From assembly GCF_022808615.1 (NCBI RefSeq), contig NZ_JAKZKS010000022.1, forward strand, positions 1-59,162: 59,162 bases of DNA, written 5' to 3'. Both the position numbers and the translations under genes were made by a program. How positions within the stretch are numbered: the first letter of the stretch is position 1; each line of letters begins with the position of its first letter. The notes below the pieces were generated by a model. The model ran no database searches, was not told the origin of the DNA, and saw nothing but the letters and a program-made list of their open reading frames with translations. The DNA is from Bacillus sp. FJAT-47783 (lineage in GTDB: Bacteria > Bacillota > Bacilli > Bacillales > Aeribacillaceae). Positions 14,793-24,286 of the stretch are shown one piece after another.

Positions 14793-14912
14793 CTTATCTG
14801 TTTACGATCAAAGCTTATATTGAATGACACGAAATAAACGAGGCCTTTTTTGATAATAACTTAACATTAAAGCTTCTAGGCTTTTAGGTGGAGAAGGACA
14901 ACAAAAAAAGAT

Positions 14913-14940
14913 TTGACAGTTTCATAAGTTGTGCTATTAT
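14913..14940 (+). promoter_or_regulatory. SigA-type promoter of the thiamine cluster
   Basis: TTGACA, 16-bp spacer, TATTAT, about 40 bases before the TPP riboswitch. Confidence 0.7.
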
Positions 14941-14979
14941 AGGTGTCAGAATACGAATTAAATATCGCTTAATATGTAT

Positions 14980-15071
14980 CCACTAGGGGTGCCCAAAAGA
15001 TGGGCTGAGATTAAAGTGTTCCTTTAAGACCCTTAGAACCTGATCTGGATGATACCAGCGTAGGGAAGTGG
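14980..15071 (+). ncRNA. TPP riboswitch (THI element)
   Basis: P1 is CCACT (14980) with AGTGG (15067). The conserved thi-box parts GGGGTGCCC, GGGCTGAGA, ACCCTTAGAACCTGATC and TGGATGATACCAGCGTAGG are all present in order. TPP binding stabilises the fold and prevents transcription of the cluster starting with tenA. The 3' strand of P1 (AAGTGG) can pair with CCACTT in the left arm of the following terminator, which gives the anti-terminator switch. Confidence 0.97.
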
Positions 15072-15114
15072 AAGTGACGGAACATTACTATACGTATATT
15101 TACGAATGATTTCC

Positions 15115-15158
15115 AAACCACTTTCTTTACGCATGTAAGGAAAGTGGTTTTTTATTTT
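15115..15158 (+). terminator. Riboswitch-controlled terminator
   Basis: A 16-bp stem with one G-T pair (arms 15115-15130 and 15135-15150, loop GCAT) followed by a T-rich run. Its left arm competes with P1 of the TPP aptamer. Confidence 0.9.
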
Positions 15159-15198
15159 AATTATGCAGGAAAAAATTTACAAGGTTTAATGAAGTCTT

Positions 15199-15320
15199 CG
15201 ATGTCCAGCTCCAGCACCTAGCCTCTTGAGTCTAAAACGTGACGCCGTAAAGGCAAAAAGCGCCTTTTCGTCGTAAGAACATTTTTGTCTGAGGCTGAGC
15301 AAGGCGCTTGGCGCTAAAAC
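15199..15320. repeat. REP-like intergenic element between riboswitch and tenA
   Basis: A GC-richer stretch starting TGTCCAGCTCCAGCACCTAG, with inverted words GGCAAAAAGCGCC and AAGGCGCTTGGCGCT. It resembles the Bacillaceae intergenic repeat class also seen at 3808 and 35668, although internal similarity is low. It lengthens the tenA leader to about 300 bases past the riboswitch. No gene is seen here. Confidence 0.4.
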
Positions 15321-15372
15321 ACAGAAGGGCCCGGTCTGTGAAGAATTTCTTTAATTTCTAGGAGGGAGTCTT

Positions 15373-16068
15373 ATGTCATTTTCACAGTTACTTAGAAAAA
15401 AAGTTGACTCAATTTGGGAAGCTAGTTTTCATCATCCATTCGTGACGAAACTAGCGGATGGAAGCTTAGATTTAAATTCATTCCGTTACTACGTTTTGCA
15501 AGATTCATATTATTTAAGTCATTTTGCTCGTGTGCAAGCGTTAGGATCGGCGAAAGCACCTGAATTACATACGACAGCTAAAATGGCGCATCATGCACAA
15601 AACACGTATGAGGCGGAGCTTTCGTTACATGAGAATTTTGCTAAAAGATTAGGAATTACAGAAGAGGAAAAGGAATCATTTATTCCGGCACCGACTGCTT
15701 ATGCGTATACATCACATATGTACCGTGCTGCATACGAAGGTCATATCGGCGATATTATCGCAGTGATTTTGCCATGTTATTGGTTATATTACGAGATTGG
15801 CGAACGCTTAAAAGGGAGTAAGCCGGCAGAACCGATTTATCAAGAGTGGATCAATGCTTACGGATCTGATTGGTTCCGTACGTTAGTGGAAGAGCAAATT
15901 GCGAGGTTAGATGCGATTGCAGAGACAGTAACAGAGGCAGATCGCAAGCGTATGGAACAACACTTTATCATTAGCAGTCAGTATGAATATTCATTTTGGG
16001 AAATGGCGTATACGTTAGAAGCGTGGCCTGTAAACGAAAAGGAGAAAGTAACAGATGCAAAATCATAA
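15373..16068 (+). CDS. tenA: Thiaminase II / aminopyrimidine aminohydrolase TenA
   Basis: 231 residues; Shine-Dalgarno TAGGAGGGAG. TenA salvages thiamine breakdown products by hydrolysing aminomethyl-pyrimidine to HMP. Visible are the catalytic cysteine in LPCYWLYYEIG (about residue 137), the substrate aromatic pair YYVLQDSYYL near the N-terminus and the C-terminal glutamate in YEYSFWEMAY. First gene after the TPP riboswitch. Its end overlaps ykoE by 14 bp, so salvage enzyme and importer are translated together. Confidence 0.95.
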   Translation: MSFSQLLRKKVDSIWEASFHHPFVTKLADGSLDLNSFRYYVLQDSYYLSHFARVQALGSAKAPELHTTAKMAHHAQNTYEAELSLHENFAKRLGITEEEKESFIPAPTAYAYTSHMYRAAYEGHIGDIIAVILPCYWLYYEIGERLKGSKPAEPIYQEWINAYGSDWFRTLVEEQIARLDAIAETVTEADRKRMEQHFIISSQYEYSFWEMAYTLEAWPVNEKEKVTDAKS

Positions 16069-16642
16069 AGGACTAAAACTAGTAGACATTTTAACAACGA
16101 TCGTCATTGCGATTGTGTTTGGACTTGTGTATAAACTTTGGGGGCCGTTTTACTATTTTGTGAAGCCGTTTGGGTTACATTTCGATCAGCTCATTTATGG
16201 AATGTGGTTTATTGCAGCAACCGTCGCCTTTTTAATTATTCGTAAGCCTGGAGTCGCTCTCTTAGCAGAAGTGGCAGCTGCATCTGGTGAATTTATGACA
16301 GGTTCCGAATGGGGCCTTGAAGTTCTTATTTATGGATTCGTACAAGGGTTATTAGCTGAAATGGTTTTCGCTGCATTCCGTTACAAACGTTATGATGTAT
16401 TGGCGGTTTCATTAGCAGCAATCGGATCAACGGTTGGCTCACTCATTATGGATTTCTACAAAGGATATATTGAGGAGCTTGCTCTTTGGAACCTGACTTT
16501 ATTTATTGTTGCACGTGTAGTTGGTGCTATTATCATATCAGGGTTTTTCGCTTACTATTTAGTCAAAGCTCTTGAAGCAACAGGAGTCACACAACTTGTA
16601 CGCCCAGCGTCGAAAGCGGATTACGACGCATTAGATCGCTAG
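16055..16642 (+). CDS. ykoE: ECF transporter S component YkoE (thiamine precursor)
   Basis: 195 residues, five or six membrane segments, and the YkoE pattern LVDILTTIVIAIVFGLVYKL near the start. It is the substrate-binding membrane unit of an energy-coupling-factor importer; YkoE systems take up thiamine or its pyrimidine precursor under TPP-riboswitch control. The start (Shine-Dalgarno AAAGGAGAAAG) lies inside tenA. The ATPase and T component genes follow directly. Confidence 0.93.
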   Translation: MQNHKGLKLVDILTTIVIAIVFGLVYKLWGPFYYFVKPFGLHFDQLIYGMWFIAATVAFLIIRKPGVALLAEVAAASGEFMTGSEWGLEVLIYGFVQGLLAEMVFAAFRYKRYDVLAVSLAAIGSTVGSLIMDFYKGYIEELALWNLTLFIVARVVGAIIISGFFAYYLVKALEATGVTQLVRPASKADYDALDR

Positions 16643-16653
16643 AAGGTGAAGAG

Positions 16654-18108
16654 ATGGAACGAGTCGCATATGTAGATCAGTTACGTCTAAAATTTCCTGG
16701 CAACGACACATTATTGTTTAAGGATTTATCTATTTCGTTTCATAAAGGAGAAAAAGTGTTGTTGTTAGGTCCTTCAGGATGTGGAAAATCAACCTTGCTT
16801 CAAGTGTTAGCAGGGTTGATCCCTAATTCAATCGATATTCCGATGAAGGCAGAACAAAAGGCGATTCCGGAGAAATGGGGATATGTTTTTCAAGATCCCG
16901 ATTCACAATTTTGTATGCCTTATGTAGATGAGGAACTTGCTTTTGTCCTTGAAAACATGCAAATACCTCGTGAGAACATGTATAAACGTATCAACGAGCT
17001 TATAAACTTAGTAGGTCTACAAGTAGACACGATCCACACCAATATCAATCAATTATCAGGTGGAATGAAACAAAGGCTTGCGATTGCATCAGCACTTGCT
17101 TTAGACCCCGACGTATTATTTTTAGATGAACCGACAGCTATGATTGATTCAGATGGAACCGAATCGATTTGGGACACGATTAAAAACATCGCAAAAGACC
17201 AAACAGTTATTATTGTTGAACATAAAATTGAACACGTATTTGATTTTGTTGACCGCATCGTGTTGTTTAACGACAAGGGAGAAATTATTGCAGATGGTCC
17301 AACAAAGGAAATCTTTCAAAAGTATAAAGCAACGATTGATAAACATGGAATTTGGCATCCATCGGTTTGGGATGATTATATAAATACACGTAAAAAAAGA
17401 GAAGTGCCTTCTTCACAAGAGGAAGTGCTACGCTTTCAACATTTTAAAGGGTATCGGAATAAAGAAGTGAAAATTTATATCGAGGAAGCCACGATTAATG
17501 CTGGGGAATGGATCGTCGTGACAGGAAAAAATGGAGCGGGGAAAAGTACGTTGCTCCATGCAATGACAAAGTTAATTCGCACGAACGGAACTTGTACATT
17601 TTATGGAAGACATCTTTCGAACATGAAAAATGTATATGACGAAATGGCGTTTGTTTTTCAAAATCCAGAGTTTCAATTTGTCACTCATTCTGTTTATGAT
17701 GAGCTAGCGTACGGTTTAAGGCTTCAAAAGAAACCAGAAGAGGACATAAAGGATAAAGTTTCCTCCTTGCTCAATATGTTTCATTTGGAAGAGGTGAAAC
17801 ATCAGCATCCTTACCAACTGTCTATGGGACAAAAACGACGGTTAAGTGTCGCAGCATCGATTATTAATGAACAAAAGATCCTACTATTAGATGAACCGAC
17901 ATTTGGGCAAGATGCGAAAAACACGTTCGCCCTTTTAGAGCTTCTTGAACAGTTACGTAAGCGAGGAACAACGATTGTTATGGTGACGCATGATGAAAAC
18001 ATTGTGGAACACTTTGCAACGAGAAGATGGGAGATAAAGGAAGGGCGCCTAATAAAAGATGAGTCTATAGTATCGCTTCATGATAAAAATGCGTTGCTTT
18101 CGGTTTAA
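16654..18108 (+). CDS. ykoD: ECF transporter double ATPase YkoD
   Basis: 484 residues with two ABC domains in one chain. First domain: Walker A GPSGCGKST, signature LSGGMKQR, Walker B LFLDEPT. Second domain: Walker A GKNGAGKST, signature LSMGQKRR (an altered form of LSGGQ), Walker B LLLDEPT. It powers the YkoE/YkoC importer. Shine-Dalgarno AGAAGGTGAAG, 11 bp after ykoE. Confidence 0.93.
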   Translation: MERVAYVDQLRLKFPGNDTLLFKDLSISFHKGEKVLLLGPSGCGKSTLLQVLAGLIPNSIDIPMKAEQKAIPEKWGYVFQDPDSQFCMPYVDEELAFVLENMQIPRENMYKRINELINLVGLQVDTIHTNINQLSGGMKQRLAIASALALDPDVLFLDEPTAMIDSDGTESIWDTIKNIAKDQTVIIVEHKIEHVFDFVDRIVLFNDKGEIIADGPTKEIFQKYKATIDKHGIWHPSVWDDYINTRKKREVPSSQEEVLRFQHFKGYRNKEVKIYIEEATINAGEWIVVTGKNGAGKSTLLHAMTKLIRTNGTCTFYGRHLSNMKNVYDEMAFVFQNPEFQFVTHSVYDELAYGLRLQKKPEEDIKDKVSSLLNMFHLEEVKHQHPYQLSMGQKRRLSVAASIINEQKILLLDEPTFGQDAKNTFALLELLEQLRKRGTTIVMVTHDENIVEHFATRRWEIKEGRLIKDESIVSLHDKNALLSV

Positions 18109-18123
18109 AAGGGGGGAAGACCA

Positions 18124-18918
18124 ATGAGGTTACAGTTACAATATAAGGAAACATGGCTTCATCGCATAAACCCTAGCTTGAAGCTGATTGTGATGCTCGT
18201 CATATTTTTAAGTGTGCTTTTCATTCATAATCCAAATATACTCATTAATTTAACAATTGTTTTTCTCCTATTGTTTATAGCATATACAGGTTATCCAAAA
18301 AAATGGCTCATGCTTATTCTCCTTCCTTTCTTCGTCATTTTTATTTCAACGGCCACTTCCATGATCTTTTTTGGGAAAGGAGAAACAACGTGGTTTGAGT
18401 GGGGGCTTGTGCACATTACGAAAGAAAGCTTTTTTCGCGGCTTACACCTTGGTTTCCGTGCATTAATCTTTGCACTTCTCGGTATTATTTTCTCTTTAAC
18501 AACAAGGCCTGTCTATTTATTTTATTCGCTGATGCAGCAGCTTAAATTAAAGCCTAAATATGCTTACAGCTTTTTAGCAGGAGTACGACTCATTCCGATT
18601 ATGATGGAAGAATTTCAAACGATTCATAACGCCTTAAAAATTCGCGGAGCTACACAAGCAAAAAGCATTCGTGGTCTATTTGAAAAAATGAAACGTTACG
18701 CAATTCCTCTTCTTTCACAAAGTATTCGAAGGGCACAACGGATTGCGGTTGCGATGGAAGCGAAGCGCTTTACGAATGAGTCGAACCGGACGTTTTACTA
18801 TGAAATTCGCTTTAGCAAATATGATGTACTTTTCGTAACAAGTATGGCTGTGCTTATTTTTCTAGCATATTACGTATCGAATGTTTTTCCGTACTTCCTC
18901 ATAACCGATGTTCGTTAG
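18124..18918 (+). CDS. ykoC: ECF transporter transmembrane (T) component YkoC
   Basis: 264 residues of the CbiQ/EcfT family: membrane helices in the N-terminal half and after residue 235, and the coupling motif region KIRGATQAKS (usual A-R-G form: LKIRGA) plus VAMEAKRF that contacts the ATPases. Shine-Dalgarno AAAGGGGGGAAG. With YkoE and YkoD it forms the importer inserted between tenA and tenI, which are neighbours in B. subtilis. Confidence 0.92.
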   Translation: MRLQLQYKETWLHRINPSLKLIVMLVIFLSVLFIHNPNILINLTIVFLLLFIAYTGYPKKWLMLILLPFFVIFISTATSMIFFGKGETTWFEWGLVHITKESFFRGLHLGFRALIFALLGIIFSLTTRPVYLFYSLMQQLKLKPKYAYSFLAGVRLIPIMMEEFQTIHNALKIRGATQAKSIRGLFEKMKRYAIPLLSQSIRRAQRIAVAMEAKRFTNESNRTFYYEIRFSKYDVLFVTSMAVLIFLAYYVSNVFPYFLITDVR

Positions 18919-18933
18919 AAAGAAGGGGACATA

Positions 18934-19551
18934 ATGAGAAAGGAATTCCATGTCATCACAACAGGTAAACAACCTGTCAATCAGTTGGTAAGTATTGCTT
19001 CTACTATTTACCCATATGTTGATGCGATTCATTTGCGTGAAAAAACAAAAACAGCCAAAGAATTAGCAGAAATCGTTTCAGCTCTTATTGAAAAAGGAGT
19101 ACCGAGGGAGAAATTAATGATTAATGACCGAGTCGATGTAGCTGTTGCTTTTCAATTAAAAGGTGTCCAGCTCGCTTACCATAGCTTACAGGCAAAACTT
19201 GTGAAACAAAGCTTTCCGAATTTACGAGTCGGATGCTCCGTTCATTCCATAGAAGAAGCGAAGCAAGCGGAACAAGAGGGAGCCGATTATCTTATCTATG
19301 GTCATGTTTTTGAAACATCGTGTAAGCCTAGCCTAGCTCCAAGAGGGTTGATGGAACTCGAAAGATTGATAAAAGAAGTACGTATTCCGGTTGTAGCAAT
19401 TGGTGGAATTAAACAAGATAACGTTGAACACATTTTACAAGTAGGTGCAGACGGAATAGCTGTGATGTCTGGAGTATTTTTAGCAAATAACCCAGCGTTT
19501 GCGGCGAAAGCGTATCGGAGCTTGATAAGAAAGGAGAGGACGAACGTATGA
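18934..19551 (+). CDS. tenI: Thiazole tautomerase TenI
   Basis: 205 residues, ThiE-like TIM barrel. The stretch YGHVFETSCKPSLAPRG has the histidine (H124) that aligns with the tautomerase histidine (H122) of B. subtilis TenI, whereas thiamine-phosphate synthases have a different residue set there. TenI aromatises the thiazole product of ThiG. A true ThiE is encoded at 23516, so the two paralogues share the operon. Its end overlaps thiO by 4 bp. Confidence 0.9.
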   Translation: MRKEFHVITTGKQPVNQLVSIASTIYPYVDAIHLREKTKTAKELAEIVSALIEKGVPREKLMINDRVDVAVAFQLKGVQLAYHSLQAKLVKQSFPNLRVGCSVHSIEEAKQAEQEGADYLIYGHVFETSCKPSLAPRGLMELERLIKEVRIPVVAIGGIKQDNVEHILQVGADGIAVMSGVFLANNPAFAAKAYRSLIRKERTNV

Positions 19552-20684
19552 GCAGCCTAAACTATGATACAGTCATTGTAGGCGGTGGGATCATTGGAAG
19601 TTCTATTGCGTTCCAATTAGCAAAACGTGGTGCACGTGTCGTCATGTTGGAAAAAGAAAAAATGGCGAGTCAGGCTTCAAGTGCTGCGGCAGGAATGCTT
19701 GGGGCTCAATCAGAATTTTCAAGCGATAGTCCTTTGATTCCGTTAGCCTTAAAGAGTCGTGCTATGTTTCCGAGCGTATCGGAGGAATTGAAACAACTAA
19801 CCGGGATTGATATCGGGCTTGTACAAAAAGGACTAGTAAAAATTGCTTTCACCGACGAAGAATTTGATGCTTTACAAGAGCAATATCATTTTTGGGACTC
19901 CCGAGATGCTCATGTCAACTGGCTTGATCAACACGAACTGAAACAATTAGAACGAAATGTGACAGAAGATTTTAAAGGTGCTATGTACATTCGTAATGAT
20001 GGACAAGTAAGAGCACCTGATTTATCCCGAGCCTTTAGTGAGGCCGCAAAAGTATATGGCGCAGAGATGAGAGAACATAAGGAAGCCATTTCTCTTTTGA
20101 AAAAGAAAGGACGCGTTAATGGAGTCAAAACCGAAAATGAAACGATTTATGCAGATTCTGTTGTTATCGCAGGAGGGGCTTGGTCCGCTCAGTTAGTAAA
20201 AGATACGAATTTGGATTTGAACATGTACCCAGTTAAAGGGGAATGTCTTTCCGTTTTGACGGAAACGCCATTGTTAGAAACAACGATGTTTTCAAAAGAC
20301 GGTTGTTATATCGTTCCGAAACAAGGAAATCGACTTCTCATCGGTGCAACCTCGATTCCTCATACATTTAAAAAGGCTGTATCTGTAAAAGGAATCTATA
20401 GCTTGCTAAAACGGGCTCAAATGATGATACCGAAACTATCTGATGCTAGCTTAGAAAAAGTATGGAGCGGTATCCGTCCCCAAACAGAAGATGGGCTCCC
20501 GTTTATGGGAGAACACCCTCAAATTAAAGGGATGTGGGTAGCGACTGGACATTACCGAAATGGGATATTGCTAAGTCCGATCACAGGAGTTCTATTTGCA
20601 GATTTAATAGAAGGAAAACAGATAGACTTTGACCTTTCAAGTTTTCAACTAACAAGAAATGCTAAAAATATAATAACCACTTAG
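19548..20684 (+). CDS. thiO: Glycine oxidase ThiO
   Basis: 378 residues of the DAO family. The FAD-binding motif VIVGGGIIGSSIAFQLAKRG is at residues 8-27, and the C-terminal GIRPQTEDGLPFMGEHP and GHYRNGILLSPITG are typical of ThiO. It oxidises glycine to dehydroglycine (iminoglycine), the nitrogen and carbon donor for the thiazole ring. ATG overlaps the tenI stop. Confidence 0.94.
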   Translation: MSSLNYDTVIVGGGIIGSSIAFQLAKRGARVVMLEKEKMASQASSAAAGMLGAQSEFSSDSPLIPLALKSRAMFPSVSEELKQLTGIDIGLVQKGLVKIAFTDEEFDALQEQYHFWDSRDAHVNWLDQHELKQLERNVTEDFKGAMYIRNDGQVRAPDLSRAFSEAAKVYGAEMREHKEAISLLKKKGRVNGVKTENETIYADSVVIAGGAWSAQLVKDTNLDLNMYPVKGECLSVLTETPLLETTMFSKDGCYIVPKQGNRLLIGATSIPHTFKKAVSVKGIYSLLKRAQMMIPKLSDASLEKVWSGIRPQTEDGLPFMGEHPQIKGMWVATGHYRNGILLSPITGVLFADLIEGKQIDFDLSSFQLTRNAKNIITT

Positions 20685-20696
20685 GAGTGAGTGGAA

Positions 20697-20900
20697 ATGG
20701 AACTGATCATTAATGGAGAGGCGCTTCAACTTCCTGAAAGCGTCAAAACAGTATCAGACTTACTATCGCATTTTCAATTAGACAATAAAATTGCGATTGT
20801 TGAAGTGAATGTAGACATTATTCAGAAGCAAGACTATGAAACAACAATGTTATCAAATGGAGATAAAGTGGAAATCGTACATTTTGTAGGAGGCGGTTAA
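20697..20900 (+). CDS. thiS: Sulphur carrier protein ThiS
   Basis: 67 residues from ATG 20697 (GGAG nine bases upstream; a GTG two codons earlier is less likely). Ubiquitin-like beta-grasp fold ending in VGGG; the C-terminal glycine is adenylated by ThiF and then thiocarboxylated. It lies between thiO and thiG with 1-bp spacing to thiG. Confidence 0.93.
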   Translation: MELIINGEALQLPESVKTVSDLLSHFQLDNKIAIVEVNVDIIQKQDYETTMLSNGDKVEIVHFVGGG

Positions 20901-20901
20901 T

Positions 20902-21669
20902 ATGTTAAAAATTGGACCATATGAATTTGAATCAAGACTTTTATTAGGGACAGGAAAATATCCGAACTTTGATATTCAAAAAGAAGCTGTAGACGTTTCA
21001 GAAACTGAAATTTTAACCTTTGCGGTACGTCGGATGAACATTTTTGAACCAAATCAACCAAACTTTTTAGAGAAGCTTGAGGTTGAAAAATACAAATTGC
21101 TACCGAATACAGCTGGAGCGAAAACAGCGGAAGAAGCCGTTCGCATTGCAAAATTAGCGAAAGCATCAGGACTTTGTGACATGATTAAAGTTGAAGTTAT
21201 CGGTTGTCCAAAAACACTTTTACCAGATCCAGTCGAAACATTAAAGGCAACAGAAATATTATTAGAAGAAGGGTTTATCGTTTTACCTTATACATCTGAT
21301 GACGTTCTTTTAGCGAAACGCCTACAAGAATTAGGCTGTCATGCTGTCATGCCAGGTGCATCACCGATTGGTTCAGGGCAAGGTATTATCAATCCATTAA
21401 ACATCAGCTTAATTGTTGAACAAGCAACGGTTCCTGTCATTGTCGATGCGGGTATTGGCTGTCCAACAGATGCAGCTATGGCAATGGAATTAGGGGCAGA
21501 TGGCGTTTTACTGAATACAGCAGTAGCAGGTGCAAAAGACCCAGTAAAAATGGCAAAAGCGATGAAGCTTGCCATTGAAGCAGGAAGGCTCGGCTTTGAA
21601 GCTGGACGAATTCCGAAGAAACGGTATGCAACAGCAAGCAGCCCGATGGAAGGGATGAGTACTGTTTGA
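20902..21669 (+). CDS. thiG: Thiazole synthase ThiG
   Basis: 255 residues, TIM barrel. [11 protein letters not shown] near the start, the Schiff-base lysine in DMIKVEVIG (K97 region), phosphate loop region [20 protein letters not shown] (written 142-195 area) and the C-terminal [13 protein letters not shown] are all conserved. It joins DXP, ThiS thiocarboxylate and dehydroglycine into the thiazole. Shine-Dalgarno AGGAGGCGG lies within the thiS end. Confidence 0.96.
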   Translation: MLKIGPYEFESRLLLGTGKYPNFDIQKEAVDVSETEILTFAVRRMNIFEPNQPNFLEKLEVEKYKLLPNTAGAKTAEEAVRIAKLAKASGLCDMIKVEVIGCPKTLLPDPVETLKATEILLEEGFIVLPYTSDDVLLAKRLQELGCHAVMPGASPIGSGQGIINPLNISLIVEQATVPVIVDAGIGCPTDAAMAMELGADGVLLNTAVAGAKDPVKMAKAMKLAIEAGRLGFEAGRIPKKRYATASSPMEGMSTV

Positions 21670-22691
21670 CCGAACGATATTCGAGACAGGAGCTTTTTTC
21701 ACCAATCGGAAAAGAGGGCCAAAAAAAAATAGCAACGAAACATGTTCTAATTATCGGAGCAGGTGCTTTAGGTACAGGAAATGCAGAAGCGCTCGTTCGT
21801 GCTGGTATCGGAAAGCTAACGATCATTGATCGTGATTATGTAGAATGGAGCAATTTGCAAAGGCAGCAACTTTATAGTGAAGAAGATGCACGTAATCGTT
21901 TTCCGAAAGCTATTGCAGCGAAAGAACGTCTCAAACAAGTCAATCAAGATGTTGAAATTGAAGCGATCGCTGGTGATGCAACACCGATTGATTTAGAAAA
22001 CTTGATAAAAAAAGAGAAGCCTCATTTAATTCTTGATGCAACAGATAATTTTGATACAAGAATGGTCATAAATGACGTTTCTCAAAAATATAACATTCCG
22101 TGGATTTACGGAGCTTGTGTTAGTAGTTATGGTTTAAGTTATGTGATTATTCCTAGGAAAACACCTTGTTTACATTGTTTGTTAGATACTGTTCCGTTAG
22201 GTGGTTTGACGTGTGATACAGCAGGCATAATTAGTCCTACGGTGCAAATGGTTGTTTCTTATCAAGTAGTCGAGGCGTTAAAAATTCTTGTTGAGGATTG
22301 GGACTCATTAAACGGGAAACTGATTTCGTTTGATTTATGGAAAAATCAACATACGTCGATTCGCGTTGATAAGGTGAAAAAGGAAAACTGTCCTTCTTGT
22401 GGAACGAACCCAACCTACCCTTATTTAACGTACGATATGCAAACAAAAACGGCCGTGCTTTGCGGACGGGATTCAGTACAAATTCGACCAGCACTTCAAA
22501 AGGAACGAGATTTAAAGCAGTTGGCGCAATTACTTTCTCAGCAAGGAAAAAAAGTGGAGGCAAACCCGTACCTTCTATCGTTTCAAGTTAACGAGCATCG
22601 TCTTGTTGTGTTTAAAGATGGACGCGTACTCGTTCATGGCACAAAGGATATCAATGAAGCGAAAGTATTATATCATCGCTATTTAGGGTAA
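21666..22691 (+). CDS. thiF: ThiF/MoeB-type adenylyltransferase
   Basis: 341 residues; TTG start overlapping the thiG stop. E1-like fold with the nucleotide loop [29 protein letters not shown], and two zinc-binding cysteine pairs (CLHC and CPSC). The last 80 residues lack a rhodanese cysteine signature, so this form activates ThiS but needs a separate sulphur donor. Thiamine role is fixed by the operon; it may also serve MoaD for molybdopterin synthesis, relevant to the molybdoenzyme at 6216. Confidence 0.92.
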   Translation: MTERYSRQELFSPIGKEGQKKIATKHVLIIGAGALGTGNAEALVRAGIGKLTIIDRDYVEWSNLQRQQLYSEEDARNRFPKAIAAKERLKQVNQDVEIEAIAGDATPIDLENLIKKEKPHLILDATDNFDTRMVINDVSQKYNIPWIYGACVSSYGLSYVIIPRKTPCLHCLLDTVPLGGLTCDTAGIISPTVQMVVSYQVVEALKILVEDWDSLNGKLISFDLWKNQHTSIRVDKVKKENCPSCGTNPTYPYLTYDMQTKTAVLCGRDSVQIRPALQKERDLKQLAQLLSQQGKKVEANPYLLSFQVNEHRLVVFKDGRVLVHGTKDINEAKVLYHRYLG

Positions 22692-22709
22692 TGAAAGGAG
22701 GTTAACCCT

Positions 22710-23519
22710 ATGAACGTCTATAAAGCATTAACGATTGCTGGTTCTGACAGTGGGGGTGGAGCAGGCATTCAAGCCGATTTGAAGACGTTTCAAGAGCTTG
22801 GGGCATTTGGCATGTCCGCGATTACAGCGGTAACCGCTCAAAATACGCTCGGTGTACAAGGAGTTTATCCATTATCTGTTGCGGCGATTATCGAGCAAAT
22901 CGACTCGATTGAAGAAGATTTACGTCCTCACGCATTAAAAACAGGCATGTTGTTTAGCGAAGAAATCATTGAAGCGGTGGCTGAGCGAGTCAAAAAATAT
23001 CAATGGAATAATCTTGTCGTAGATCCTGTTATGATTGCAAAAGGTGGAGCACCTTTATTACAAGAGAAGGCAGTACATGCGATGAAAAAATACTTAATCC
23101 CAATCGCAAAGGTCATAACACCCAATATCCCAGAAGCGGAAGTGCTAACGGAAATGATCATTGACAGCATGGATGCTCGAAAAGAAGCGGCGAAAAAGCT
23201 AGTTGAATTAGGAGCAAAGAATGTTGTGATGAAGGGTGGCCATGATCCTAGTGATCGATTAATTGACTTATTATATGATGGAGAGCAATTTTTCGAATGG
23301 GAAAGTCCGCGCGTTGATACGAACCATACACACGGGACAGGGTGTACGTTTGCAGCCGCTATTACGGCAGAGCTTGCAAAAGGGAAAACCGTACAAGAGG
23401 CAGTCGGAGTTGCGAAAGCATTTATTCAAGCGGCAATTGAAGATGAGCTCGGAATTGGTGGCGGACACGGTCCAACGAATCATTGGGCATACCGGAAGCG
23501 TCAAGAGGTGTTAACGTGA
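22710..23519 (+). CDS. thiD: HMP / HMP-phosphate kinase ThiD
   Basis: 269 residues, ribokinase-like fold. N-terminal TIAGSDSGGGAGIQADLKTF, middle VDPVMIAKGG, and C-terminal anion hole HTHGTGCTFAAAITAELAKG are diagnostic. It phosphorylates the pyrimidine salvaged through TenA/YkoEDC. Shine-Dalgarno AAAGGAGG. Its stop overlaps the thiE start. Confidence 0.95.
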   Translation: MNVYKALTIAGSDSGGGAGIQADLKTFQELGAFGMSAITAVTAQNTLGVQGVYPLSVAAIIEQIDSIEEDLRPHALKTGMLFSEEIIEAVAERVKKYQWNNLVVDPVMIAKGGAPLLQEKAVHAMKKYLIPIAKVITPNIPEAEVLTEMIIDSMDARKEAAKKLVELGAKNVVMKGGHDPSDRLIDLLYDGEQFFEWESPRVDTNHTHGTGCTFAAAITAELAKGKTVQEAVGVAKAFIQAAIEDELGIGGGHGPTNHWAYRKRQEVLT

Positions 23520-24163
23520 AGTTTCAGCGTGAGCATTTAACGTTATATTTTGTAATGGGGAGTACCAATTGTACAAAAGATCCATATGAAGTCTTAAAAG
23601 ATGCGATTCGTGGTGGTATTACGATGTTCCAATTTCGAGAAAAAGGTACCGGTAGTTTAGTTGGTAAGGAAAAAATTCAACTCGCCAAAGACTTACAACA
23701 ATTATGTAAACAACTCCAAATCCCATTTATCGTAAATGATGATGTGGAGCTTGCCTTACAATTAGACGCAGACGGTGTGCATATCGGACAAGAAGATGGG
23801 GATATTTCTGAGGTTCGTGCTAAGATCGGTCATAAAATTCTTGGAATATCAACACATAATGTTGAAGAAGCAAAGGCGGCGCTAAAAGCAGGAGCCGATT
23901 ACATTGGAGTCGGCCCAATGTATGAAACGAATACAAAAAAAGATATTCGTGAAGTAAAAGGCCCCATCGTCATTCAGCAAATAAGAGAGTCAGGCGTTGA
24001 ATTACCACTTGTCGCAATCGGAGGGATTCATAACGGTCTCCTTGAACCGATCATTCAAGCAGGAGCAGACGGTGTTGCCGTCATATCAGCCATTAGTAAA
24101 GCAAAAGATAACGAAATGGCCGCTTTTGAATTGCTAGATGAGTACAAAAGATATTCTTTCTAA
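23516..24163 (+). CDS. thiE: Thiamine-phosphate synthase ThiE
   Basis: The GTG at 23516 overlaps the thiD stop and gives 215 residues. TIM barrel with the diphosphate-binding QFREKGTGS (about residues 40-48), VNDDVELAL, HIGQEDG, GVGPMYETNTKKD and VAIGGI. It joins HMP-PP and thiazole phosphate to thiamine phosphate. In B. subtilis thiE lies elsewhere with thiM; here it closes the cluster. thiC and thiM are not in the window. Confidence 0.95.
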   Translation: MKFQREHLTLYFVMGSTNCTKDPYEVLKDAIRGGITMFQFREKGTGSLVGKEKIQLAKDLQQLCKQLQIPFIVNDDVELALQLDADGVHIGQEDGDISEVRAKIGHKILGISTHNVEEAKAALKAGADYIGVGPMYETNTKKDIREVKGPIVIQQIRESGVELPLVAIGGIHNGLLEPIIQAGADGVAVISAISKAKDNEMAAFELLDEYKRYSF

Positions 24164-24178
24164 ATATCGAGACATGAA

Positions 24179-24216
24179 TAAAAAGCGTAACATTCTTACT
24201 GATGTTACGCTTTTTT
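24179..24216 (+). terminator. Terminator of the thiamine operon
   Basis: AAAAAGCGTAACAT / ATGTTACGCTTTTTT stem with an 8-base loop, 15 bases after the thiE stop. The A-run also makes it work for the minus-strand YjcZ gene. Confidence 0.9.
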
Positions 24217-24286
24217 ATATTTCGCGATTATGTTACGGTTTCATACTCTTTAGTTCTCTCATGCTAACCAATAGCTAATTTGTTTA

